DNA from: Streptomyces coffeae | GTDB lineage: Bacteria > Actinomycetota > Actinomycetes > Streptomycetales > Streptomycetaceae | DNA: 38,432 bases | Direction: 5' to 3' | Assembly (NCBI RefSeq): GCF_016741875.1 | Contig: NZ_JAERRF010000048.1 | Coordinates: 1 to 38,432 of the forward strand | In this document: positions 24,840 through 31,596 of the stretch, piece by piece | Layout: each line of letters begins with the position of its first letter | How positions within the stretch are numbered: position 1 is the stretch's first letter | Translations under genes and position numbers: made by a program | Notes under the pieces: model-generated | The model's input: the letters and a program-made list of their open reading frames with translations, nothing else | What the model was told of the DNA's origin: nothing | The model's database searches: none

Positions 24840-25480
24840 CACAGCGGGATGTGCCTCTGCCGCGGATTCGGCCTGCGGCGCCGGCCGAGGGCTTGGGGTC
24901 CTTGCTGGAAGGGCGCCGCAGCACGCGCGAGTTCGGCTCCCGGCCCCTGAACACCGCCCAGCTCGCTCGTGTGGCGTGGGCGGCGCAGGGACGTACCGCC
25001 GATGGACGCCGCACCTGCCCGTCAGCCCACGCCCTCTACCCCCTGACGCTCACCGTGGTTGCGGGGAACATGGACGATCTGGCCGCCGGGGCCTACCGGT
25101 ACGACGCCGAGCGACAGGTGCTGACCCTGGTCGCCGAAGGCGACCACCGCGACCGGGTCGCCGCCACCACTCTCGCCGACCACGCCTGGCTGCGCCGGGC
25201 GGCGGCCCTGCTGCTGCTCAGCGGTGATGTGGACGCGGCCGCGCGGCATTTCGCCGATCAGCCGCCGCTGGGGCAGCGGGGGCCGAGGTACGTATGGCTG
25301 GAGGCGGGCCACGCCGGCCAGAACATCTACCTCCAAGCCACCGAAGCGGGTCTGGGCGCGGTGCTCGTGGCCGGGTTCGACGACGAGCGGCTCCTCGGGC
25401 TCCGCCCGGCGGTCGTGCCGTCCGGGCAGCACCCGCTGGCACTGTTCGGGCTCGGTCATCCGGCCGGTGGACAGGGATGA
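24836..25480 (+). CDS. SagB/ThcOx-type nitroreductase family oxidoreductase
   Basis: A 214-residue FMN-dependent oxidoreductase. The FMN phosphate motif LEGRRSTREFGSRPLNTAQLARVAWAAQG is at residues 24-52. The SagB-type motif CPSAHALYPLTL is near 61-72, and YVWLEAGHAGQNIYLQATEAGLGAV near 155-180 is the dimer/flavin helix. SagB-type enzymes oxidise azolines to azoles in some peptide natural products, but many family members stand alone and act on other substrates. There is no YcaO cyclodehydratase in the window. ATG 24836 is chosen because it gives the family N-terminus; GTG 24812 in frame is an alternative. No strong ribosome binding site is visible. Confidence 0.83.
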   Translation: MTQRDVPLPRIRPAAPAEGLGSLLEGRRSTREFGSRPLNTAQLARVAWAAQGRTADGRRTCPSAHALYPLTLTVVAGNMDDLAAGAYRYDAERQVLTLVAEGDHRDRVAATTLADHAWLRRAAALLLLSGDVDAAARHFADQPPLGQRGPRYVWLEAGHAGQNIYLQATEAGLGAVLVAGFDDERLLGLRPAVVPSGQHPLALFGLGHPAGGQG

Positions 25481-25509
25481 TCGGGCGAAGCCGGTGCACC
25501 GAGGGTCGT

Positions 25510-25568
25510 CCGAACAGACACGAGGGTCCCGGCATCGTCACGATGCCGGGACCCTCGTGTCTGTTCGG
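25510..25568. terminator. 59-bp near-perfect palindrome, bidirectional terminator
   Basis: Two 29-base arms (25510-25538 and 25540-25568) are exact reverse complements around a single C. It lies between the convergent nitroreductase and lipoprotein genes, 30 and 20 bases from their stops. The stem is far longer than a usual terminator and no T-run is present. It most likely ends transcription from both sides. Confidence 0.75.
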
Positions 25569-25587
25569 TCCGCCTGAGGACGTCGCC

Positions 25588-26079
25588 TCAGTTGGTGGGG
25601 AGGTCGGGCATACCGGTCGGCAGACCGGAGGGCATCGACGTGGGAAGCCCGCTCGGGAGGTCCTTCGGGGAGGCTGCCTTGGTGAAGGTGTCGTTCTCCG
25701 AGAGCGCTTCCCAGTCGACGGTGAGCGTCTTGCCGTCGGCGCTCGGGGCCACCTTGCCACTGGTGCGGTCGGTGTTGCCGTCGGCGCACTTGAGCATCAG
25801 CGTCTTCTCGCCGGTGTCGGTGTACTCACCGGAGCAGGTGTGCTTGCCCGCGACCAGTGCCGCCTTCTCGCCGCTGATGGACAGCATCATCGTCTCGTTG
25901 CCGCTCTTGGCGACATAGGCGCCGGTCAGCTCGGCACCCGCGCCCCCCTCCGCCGGGGCGCTGGCCGACGGGGTGTCCTTGGAGGTGTCCTTCTTGCCGT
26001 CGTCGCCTTCGCTGCCACAGGCCGTCAGCAACAGGGCGGCCGCGGCCACCGTTCCGGCGACGCTCACTGCCTTGATCAC
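25588..26079 (-). CDS. Small secreted lipoprotein, function unknown
   Basis: A 163-residue lipoprotein. The signal peptide runs to a lipobox LLTAC with lipidated Cys21, followed by a polar Gly/Asp/Lys/Ser/Pro linker (residues 22-45). The rest is a beta-rich domain with phrases such as GAYVAKSGNETMMLSISGEKAAL that look like strand repeats, and the pair of cysteines in HTCSG and LKCADG could form a disulfide. The C-terminus repeats SGLPTSMPSGLPTGMP. GTG 26079 is preferred to ATG 26085 because GAGGAG lies six bases before the GTG but touches the ATG. The product would be anchored on the outer face of the cell membrane. I do not recognise a characterised family. Confidence 0.75.
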   Translation of the reverse strand: MIKAVSVAGTVAAAALLLTACGSEGDDGKKDTSKDTPSASAPAEGGAGAELTGAYVAKSGNETMMLSISGEKAALVAGKHTCSGEYTDTGEKTLMLKCADGNTDRTSGKVAPSADGKTLTVDWEALSENDTFTKAASPKDLPSGLPTSMPSGLPTGMPDLPTN

Positions 26080-26128
26080 GCACATCTCCTCGGTTGTTAG
26101 GGCAGGAGCACGACAACGTAGCAGCCGC

Positions 26129-27430
26129 TCAGGGAGTGGCCGGGACGACGTGGCCGGTCACCTCACCCAGACCGATACGGGCGCCGTGCGCGCCGGGCGC
26201 CCAGGCCGTGAGGGTCACCTCGTCGCCGTCCTCCAGAAAGGTGCGGCTGCCGTCGGGGAGGTGCACCGGATCGCGTCCGCCCCAGGTGAGCTCGAGCAGA
26301 CAGCCGCGCTCGGCCGGGCGCGGGCCGCTGACCGTGCCGGAGGCGAAGACGTCGCCGGTGCGCAGCGAGGCGCCGTTCACGGTCATATGGGCCAGTTGCT
26401 GGGCGGCGGTCCAGTACATGGCGGAGAACGGCGGGCGGGAGACGGTGTGTCCGTTGACGGCGACCTCGATGCGCAGGTCGAAGCCGAAGGGTTCGGCGGT
26501 GGAGTCGTCGAGGTAGGGCAGCAGCGGGAGATCGCGGGCGGGCGGGGCGGTGCGGGCCGGGGCGAGGGCGTCCAGCGGCGTGATCCACGCGGCGAGGGAG
26601 GTGGCGAAGGACTTGCCGAGGAAGGGGCCGAGCGGACGGTACTCCCAGCTCTGGATGTCGCGGGCGGACCAGTCGTTGAGCAGACAGAGACCGAAGACAT
26701 GGTCGTGGAACCCGGAGAGCGGCACCGGTGTATTCAAAGGGGAAGGGGCGCCGACGACGAAGGCCACCTCCGCTTCGAAGTCGAGGCGCAGGGAGGGGCC
26801 GAAGACCGGAGTGGGGGAGGACGTATGAGGCGCGGACGGTGTGGACGGTGCGGATGGCGCGGACGGTGTGGGCGACGAGGACGAGACGGCCGGGGCGGGC
26901 GGCAAGTACTGGCCCTGGGGGCGCACGATCGGGGTGCCGGAGACCAGGACCGTACCGGCCCGGCCGTGGTAACCGATCGGCAGGTGCTTCCAGTTGGGGG
27001 TGAGCGCGTCGCCGTCCGGGCGGAACATCCGGCCCACATTGGCCGCGTGATGCTCGCTCGCATAGAAGTCGACGTAGTCGGCCACCTCGATGGGGAGGTG
27101 GAGGGCGAGGGTGGTGAGGGGGTGCATCAGGGGCTCGATGGTCGGCCGGTGCGCCGGGTTGGTCAGCCAGTCGAGCACCTCGGCGCGGACCGCCTGCCAG
27201 ACCGGGCGGCCCGCGGCCATCAGCGGGTTGAGCGTGGCGGCGCCCAGCAGTTCGGCGTGCGGCGAGGCGGTGGCGGCCGCCGCGGCTCCCGCGTCCAGCA
27301 CATGGCTCCCGTAGCGCACGCCGATCCTGCGCAGATGCGGCGCATGCGGCGTGGTGAAGACGCCATAGGGGAGATTGTGCGGCCCGAAGGGATCCCCTTC
27401 GGGCAGATCGAGCGGGCTTCGCTGCGGCAT
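26129..27430 (-). CDS. fahA: Fumarylacetoacetase
   Basis: A 433-residue enzyme splitting 4-fumarylacetoacetate to fumarate and acetoacetate, the last step of tyrosine (homogentisate) breakdown. Metal and catalytic residues map onto human FAH: Asp121 and His128 in YVDFYASEHHAANVG, Glu219 and Glu221 in RLDFEAEVAFVVG, and the Asp in CLLNDWSARDIQ. Comparing these with human Asp126, His133, Glu199 and Glu201 shows a net 25-residue insertion. That insertion is the Ser/Pro/Ala/Thr-rich segment at residues 179-208, encoded by near-tandem 9-bp repeats. Otherwise the fold is complete and the enzyme should be active. It precedes the lipoprotein gene by 49 bp on the same strand. Confidence 0.93.
   Translation of the reverse strand: MPQRSPLDLPEGDPFGPHNLPYGVFTTPHAPHLRRIGVRYGSHVLDAGAAAAATASPHAELLGAATLNPLMAAGRPVWQAVRAEVLDWLTNPAHRPTIEPLMHPLTTLALHLPIEVADYVDFYASEHHAANVGRMFRPDGDALTPNWKHLPIGYHGRAGTVLVSGTPIVRPQGQYLPPAPAVSSSSPTPSAPSAPSTPSAPHTSSPTPVFGPSLRLDFEAEVAFVVGAPSPLNTPVPLSGFHDHVFGLCLLNDWSARDIQSWEYRPLGPFLGKSFATSLAAWITPLDALAPARTAPPARDLPLLPYLDDSTAEPFGFDLRIEVAVNGHTVSRPPFSAMYWTAAQQLAHMTVNGASLRTGDVFASGTVSGPRPAERGCLLELTWGGRDPVHLPDGSRTFLEDGDEVTLTAWAPGAHGARIGLGEVTGHVVPATP
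26834..26869. repeat. Four 9-bp tandem repeats inside the fumarylacetoacetase gene
   Basis: Units close to GGACGGTGT run back to back (the third is GGATGGCGC). Read on the minus strand they encode the Ser-Ala-Pro-rich insertion. Such in-frame repeats expand and contract by replication slippage, which would explain why the insertion is absent from well-known homologues. Confidence 0.7.
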
Positions 27431-27514
27431 GAATGCTGCCTCGCCTTCTCCTCGTCACCGTGCCGGCCAGGCCACACCTTACGGCTCAAGGGGCGCGAGG
27501 GAAGGAGGTGCCGG

Positions 27515-27805
27515 GTGCTGCCTAAAGAGATGGCAATGTCCGGATAGTTCTTGCTGGAGGCGGCAATCTTCGGCGCGCCGCCGGACCGCCGGCCGCGGCT
27601 GCGGGACCGGTTCGCCTGCCGGGTGCAGGTCACCCAGGGGCAGCACATCCACCGGGTCACCGTGGAGGGTGACGGACGGCCGGTGCTCTCGCGGCGCGGC
27701 GCGGGCGGCCGGGTGGGCGAGCTGGCCGCGGACCATGTCATGGGGCGGTGGCGGCCGCCCACGAATGAGGGACCGTGCGGCCTGTTCCCCCGGCCGTTCG
27801 GGTAA
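27515..27805 (+). pseudogene. Decayed or interrupted small ORF
   Basis: AAGGAGG (27502-27508) is followed at ideal distance by GTG 27515, but the frame stops after ten codons at TAG 27545-27547. The same frame then continues for 85 codons to TAA 27803-27805 with strong G/C third-position bias, as in real genes. A TTG at 27551 is the only early restart. The product of the second part contains FACRVQVTQGQHIHRVTVEG and ends GPCGLFPRPFG; I do not recognise it. Either an in-frame stop has broken a small gene, or a short leader ORF precedes an unusual TTG-started gene. A sequencing error is also possible. The next 200 bp (27806-28008) hold no further ORF with coding bias. Confidence 0.4.
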
Positions 27806-28008
27806 GCGGCCGGGGGCGCGGGAGGAATGATCTGCTGGTGATCGCGGTACTGCGTGGGGATGCCGGTCGCTCGGGGGCATGGACGCTGTGAGGCGCACAA
27901 GGCGGGAAGCCGCCCACAGTGATCGATACCCGACCGGATACGCTGCCTGTTGGTGAAGGCAGCGACACATCGACATTCCGCGTGATCGTAGGCAGACAGG
28001 AGTACCCC

Positions 28009-29019
28009 GTGAGCGTCATCGGGCCCCTTGGGCTGAGCGTGCGGGACCAGACTCTGGAAGCCGACACCCAGGCCGGGCTGACGGCTGTCGAAGAGGGCCT
28101 GTTGGAGGCCACCAAGAGTGATGTGCCCTTCATTACCGAGGCCGCCCAGCATCTGGTGCGGGCGGGCGGGAAGCGGTTCCGTCCGCTGGTGGTGCTGCTC
28201 GCCGCGCAGTTCGGCGATCCGCACGCCCCCGGTGTGGTGCCTTCCGCCGTGGTCGTCGAGCTGACCCATCTGGCGACGCTCTACCACGACGATGTGATGG
28301 ACGAGGCGGATGTGCGGCGCGGGGTGTCCAGCGCCAATGCCCGCTGGGGCAATTCGGTGGCGGTGCTCACCGGCGACTTCCTCTTCGCCCGGGCCTCCCA
28401 CATCCTGGCCGACCTCGGCCCGGAGGCGGTCCGGATCCAGGCCGAGGCGTTCGAACGGCTGGTGACCGGCCAGATCCTGGAGACCGCCGGACCGCGCGAC
28501 GGCCAGGACCCCATCGAGCACTATCTGGATGTGCTCGCGGGCAAGACCGGCTCGCTCATCGCCGTCTCCGGACGGTTCGGCGCGATGATGTCCGGCGCCG
28601 ACGAGTCAATCGTCAACATCCTGACCCAGTACGGCGAGCGGCTGGGCATGGCCTTCCAGCTGGCCGACGACGTCCTGGACATCGCCAGCGACAGCCATGA
28701 GTCGGGCAAGACCCCCGGCACCGATCTGCGCGAGGGCATCGCCACCCTCCCCGTGCTGCATCTGCGGGCCCGGGCGGCGGCCAGCGGCTCGGCCGAGGAC
28801 CGCGAGCTGTGCGAGCTGCTCGCCGGGGACCTCACCGATGACGCCCGCCATGCCGAGGTGCTGCGGCGGCTGCGGGCCCACCCGGCGCTGGAGGAGGCCC
28901 GCCGGGACACCCTCCGCTATGCGGCGGAGGCCCGTTCGATGCTGGCGCCGCTGCCCGAGGGCCCGGCGAAGGCCGCCCTCGAGGGGCTGTGCGACGCGGT
29001 GGTGCACCGCGCGGGCTGA
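28009..29019 (+). CDS. Long-chain polyprenyl diphosphate synthase (menaquinone side chain)
   Basis: A 336-residue trans-isoprenyl diphosphate synthase that extends farnesyl or geranylgeranyl diphosphate with isopentenyl diphosphate. RAGGKRFRP is at 51-59, the first Asp-rich motif DDVMD at 94-98 and the second, ADDVLD, at 219-224. The residue five before the first motif is Ala89; a small residue there is typical of enzymes making long chains. The family in Streptomyces and mycobacteria (GrcC1-like) supplies the menaquinone tail, matching menG and the menJ-like gene upstream of nuo. The frame opens at 27919, but GTG 28009 has AGGAG six bases upstream and gives the familiar VSVIGPLGLSVRDQ start. 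Confidence 0.92.
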   Translation: MSVIGPLGLSVRDQTLEADTQAGLTAVEEGLLEATKSDVPFITEAAQHLVRAGGKRFRPLVVLLAAQFGDPHAPGVVPSAVVVELTHLATLYHDDVMDEADVRRGVSSANARWGNSVAVLTGDFLFARASHILADLGPEAVRIQAEAFERLVTGQILETAGPRDGQDPIEHYLDVLAGKTGSLIAVSGRFGAMMSGADESIVNILTQYGERLGMAFQLADDVLDIASDSHESGKTPGTDLREGIATLPVLHLRARAAASGSAEDRELCELLAGDLTDDARHAEVLRRLRAHPALEEARRDTLRYAAEARSMLAPLPEGPAKAALEGLCDAVVHRAG

Positions 29020-29079
29020 TCCCCGCCCGCCCACCGCCCCCCCCGTGATCTGCCGAACCGCCCCCTGGGGGCGAGGCGT

Positions 29080-29098
29080 TCCCGGGGTCTCCCCGGGA
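29080..29098 (+). terminator. Hairpin after the prenyl synthase gene
   Basis: TCCCGGGG and CCCCGGGA form a perfect 8-bp stem with a three-base loop, about 60 bases past the stop. It is followed by CGT, with no T-run. The remaining 195 bases to the next gene probably hold its promoter, but no clear -35/-10 pair was found. Confidence 0.5.
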
Positions 29099-29293
29099 CG
29101 TACGAGCTCACCCGCGCGGCACCGGTTGTCATACCCGAGCATGAGAGTGCAGTTGATCCTGCGGGCTGACGCCGTGGGGCCGTGGATTTGGTGGGATGAA
29201 ACCACCACCACAGGGCGGGAACGGGCGACAATGGCCCGAGAGGTGGACGAGTGCAGGCTGACAACCGCCGCCCACGACGGAGGTAGAGCACAC

Positions 29294-30553
29294 ATGGCAC
29301 GGATCCGACCGACACAGGTCGACGACGACGGCTTCTGGGACGAGGAGCGGCCGTCACGACGTACGAAGGCCGCCCGGTACGCCCTCCCGGTCGCGGTCGC
29401 AGGGCTGGCGGCGGCCACGATAGGGCTTGTTCCGGCCCTCGCCAGCAGCGGCGACCCCGATCTGCCGAAGATCTCGGCGGAGGAGCTCATCAGCAAGATG
29501 GCCGCCTCGGACACCGAGCAGCTGTCCGGCTCGGTGAAGATCACCACCGATCTGGGGCTGCCCTCGCTGCCCGGCGGCGCTTCCCTCTCCGACCTCGGCG
29601 GCGGAGCGGGCGGGGAAGGCGGCGACGGCGCCTCGGCCGCACCCGATGCCAAGCTGATGGATCTGGTCTCCGGCTCGCACACCCTGCGGGTGGCCGCGGA
29701 CGGCCCGGAGCGCCAGCGGGTGTCGATCATCGAGAAGGCCGCCGAGTACAGCCTGATCCACAACGGCGATGAGACCTGGGCGTACGACAGTGAGGCAAAC
29801 GCGGTCTACCACTCCACCGCCCCCAAGGGCTCCGGGGCCAAGGACGACCACCGGCGCGAGCTGCCCAAGGACCTCAAGGACGTCACCCCGCAGCAGTTCG
29901 CCAAGCAGGTGCTCGCCTCCGTGGACGACACCACGGATGTCTCGGTCGACGGCACCACCCGGGTCGCCGGCCGGGACGCCTATGAGCTGCTGATCAAGCC
30001 CACGTCGGACGACTCCACGGTCGGCTCGGTCCGGATCGCGGTGGACGCGGACAACGGCACCCCGCTGAAGTTCGTCCTCACTCCCAAGAGCGGCGGCAAG
30101 GCCGTGGTCGACGTGGCCTTCACCAAGGTCGACTTCGGCAAGCCCACGGCGGGCACCTTCGACTTCACCCCGCCCAAGGGCGCCAAGGTCACCGAGGAGA
30201 GCGACCACAAGCGCGGCGCCAAGGACGGGATGAACGCCAAGGACGGGATGAACGACAAGGACGCGCAGGAGGCCCTGTCCGGCCTGAAGGTGATCGGTGA
30301 GAGCTGGGACAGCGTCGCCCGGCTCGACGGCGGCGAAGGCGGCGCACCCGCGGCCCAGGGCGGCGACGGCGGAGCGGAGAAGGACGCCGGAGGGTTCCTC
30401 GGTGGCTTCGGCAAGGAGGTCAAGGGCGACTTCGGCTCCGGCCATGTCGTCAGCACTCGCCTGGTGAACGCCCTGCTCACCGACGACGGCAAGGTCTTCG
30501 TCGGCGCGGTCGACACGGACGCCCTGGTCGCCGCCGCCAACAAGGCCAAGTGA
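29294..30553 (+). CDS. Membrane-anchored LolA/RseB-fold protein
   Basis: A 419-residue extracytoplasmic protein. Residues 1-26 are cytoplasmic and charged, 28-50 (ARYALPVAVAGLAAATIGLVPAL) form an uncleaved anchor or signal segment, and the rest is outside. Residues 55-290 follow the LolA/DUF2092 pattern of a half-barrel that cradles a hydrophobic ligand: ISAEELISKMAASDTEQLSGSVKITTDLG, YSLIHNGDETWAYDSEANAVYH, and VDADNGTPLKFVLTPKSGG. Monoderm bacteria have no outer membrane, so it cannot be a classic Lol carrier; lipid or lipoprotein handling, or stress sensing as in RseB, are possibilities. The ABC exporter genes follow directly. GGAGG is ten bases upstream of the ATG. The earlier part of the frame lies inside the prenyl synthase gene. 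Confidence 0.8.
   Translation: MARIRPTQVDDDGFWDEERPSRRTKAARYALPVAVAGLAAATIGLVPALASSGDPDLPKISAEELISKMAASDTEQLSGSVKITTDLGLPSLPGGASLSDLGGGAGGEGGDGASAAPDAKLMDLVSGSHTLRVAADGPERQRVSIIEKAAEYSLIHNGDETWAYDSEANAVYHSTAPKGSGAKDDHRRELPKDLKDVTPQQFAKQVLASVDDTTDVSVDGTTRVAGRDAYELLIKPTSDDSTVGSVRIAVDADNGTPLKFVLTPKSGGKAVVDVAFTKVDFGKPTAGTFDFTPPKGAKVTEESDHKRGAKDGMNAKDGMNDKDAQEALSGLKVIGESWDSVARLDGGEGGAPAAQGGDGGAEKDAGGFLGGFGKEVKGDFGSGHVVSTRLVNALLTDDGKVFVGAVDTDALVAAANKAK
30218..30264 (+). repeat. 18-bp tandem duplication inside the LolA-like gene
   Basis: GCCAAGGACGGGATGAAC occurs twice exactly (30218-30235 and 30236-30253), followed by a partial third copy. It encodes the AKDGMN repeat in the linker after the LolA-like domain. 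The unit is in frame, so length variants would keep the protein intact. Confidence 0.8.
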
Positions 30554-30556
30554 GCC

Positions 30557-30578
30557 CTCCGGCCGGGTAGGGCCGGAG
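30557..30578 (+). terminator. Hairpin between the LolA-like and ABC genes
   Basis: CTCCGGCC (30557-30564) and GGCCGGAG (30571-30578) are perfect arms around a six-base loop, beginning four bases past the stop. It may reduce read-through into the ABC genes or stabilise the upstream message. No T-run. Confidence 0.5.
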
Positions 30579-30594
30579 CGGACCGAACGCACCA

Positions 30595-30636
30595 CAGCAG
30601 TACGCACTTCAGCAGTACGCACCACAGCAGTACGGC
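30595..30636 (+). repeat. Three 15-bp repeats just before the ABC ATPase start
   Basis: CAGCAGTACG recurs at 30595, 30610 and 30625 with exact 15-bp spacing. The repeats are in frame with the downstream ATPase and would read as Gln-Gln-Tyr-Ala pentapeptides, yet no start codon lies between them and the in-frame TAG at 30568. The array ends beside the ribosome binding site GGGGAG. Confidence 0.75.
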
Positions 30637-30648
30637 GAAGGGGAGCCC

Positions 30649-31596
30649 GTGGAGGAAACCGGGGCCGCGGTCGAGACCCGCGGGCTCACCAAGCGCTACC
30701 GGGGCGGCCAGCTCGCCGTCGACGGACTCGACCTGACGGTGCCGCGGGGCAGCGTCTTCGGCTTCCTCGGGCCCAACGGCTCGGGGAAGACGACGACCAT
30801 CCGTATGCTCATGGGCCTGATCGAGCCGACCTCCGGAGCGGCCCGGCTGCTCGGCGAACCCATGCCGCGCGCCGCCCGCGGCGTACTGCCCAGGGTCGGG
30901 GCCCTCATCGAGGGCCCCGCGCTCTACCCCTATCTGACCGGCCGGGACAATCTGCTGCGCTATGACGCCGCCGACCCCACCGCCGATCCGCGCACCCGCC
31001 CCGCCCGCGTCGCCTCCGCCCTGGACCGGGTGGGCCTCGCCGCGGCGGCCGGGAAGAAGGCCCGCGCCTACTCGCTCGGGATGAAGCAGCGCCTCGGCCT
31101 GGCCGCCGCCCTGCTCCAGCCGCGTGAGCTGCTGGTCCTGGACGAGCCGACCAACGGCCTGGATCCGCAGGGCATGCGGGAGATCCGCAGTCTGGTGCGG
31201 GAGCTGGCGGGGGAGGGCACCACGGTCTTCCTCTCCTCCCATCTGCTCGACGAGATCGAGCAGGTCTGCACCCATGCGGCCGTCATGGCCCAGGGGAAGC
31301 TGATCACCCAGGGCACCGTCGCCGAGCTGGCCGCGAGCAGCCGCGGCCGGCTGTCGGTCACCACCCCCGATCCGGCGGACGCGGTCCGCGTTCTGAAGGA
31401 GCACGGGGTGACGGATCTGGTGGTGCTCGACGAGCGCGTCCTCGGCGAGCTGCCCCAGACACCCCTGGAACTGGCGGATCTCAACGCCGCCTTGGTACGC
31501 GAAGGGGTGCGGGTCCGGGCCTTCGGCACCGAGCGCGCCTCGCTGGAGGACGCCTTCGTGGCGCTGACCGGGGAGGGTTTCGATGTCGCGGGCTGA
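30649..31596 (+). CDS. ABC transporter ATP-binding protein (DrrA/BcrA type)
   Basis: A 315-residue ATPase of an exporter. The Walker A motif GPNGSGKTT is at residues 41-49, the signature is the SLGMK variant (142-146) common in this subfamily, Walker B LLVLDEP is at 161-167, and the switch His198 is in SSHLL. About 100 residues after the ATPase core match the C-terminal extension of the BcrA/DrrA group (TEVERVRA-like, here ERASLEDAFVALTGE). It pairs with the permease gene, which it overlaps by 14 bases. The substrate is unknown: drug, lipid or peptide export are all possible. Start at GTG 30649 with GGGGAG upstream. Confidence 0.93.
   Translation: MEETGAAVETRGLTKRYRGGQLAVDGLDLTVPRGSVFGFLGPNGSGKTTTIRMLMGLIEPTSGAARLLGEPMPRAARGVLPRVGALIEGPALYPYLTGRDNLLRYDAADPTADPRTRPARVASALDRVGLAAAAGKKARAYSLGMKQRLGLAAALLQPRELLVLDEPTNGLDPQGMREIRSLVRELAGEGTTVFLSSHLLDEIEQVCTHAAVMAQGKLITQGTVAELAASSRGRLSVTTPDPADAVRVLKEHGVTDLVVLDERVLGELPQTPLELADLNAALVREGVRVRAFGTERASLEDAFVALTGEGFDVAG

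Noticed and set aside
24723..25480. Azole-forming RiPP cluster
   Set aside because: A SagB-type enzyme is present, but no YcaO cyclodehydratase, E1-like partner or convincing precursor was found, so only the cassette itself is reported.
25973..27547. 524-residue plus-strand frame across fumarylacetoacetase
   Set aside because: The minus strand encodes all catalytic residues of fumarylacetoacetase; the plus-strand translation is low-complexity Gly/Arg/Val.
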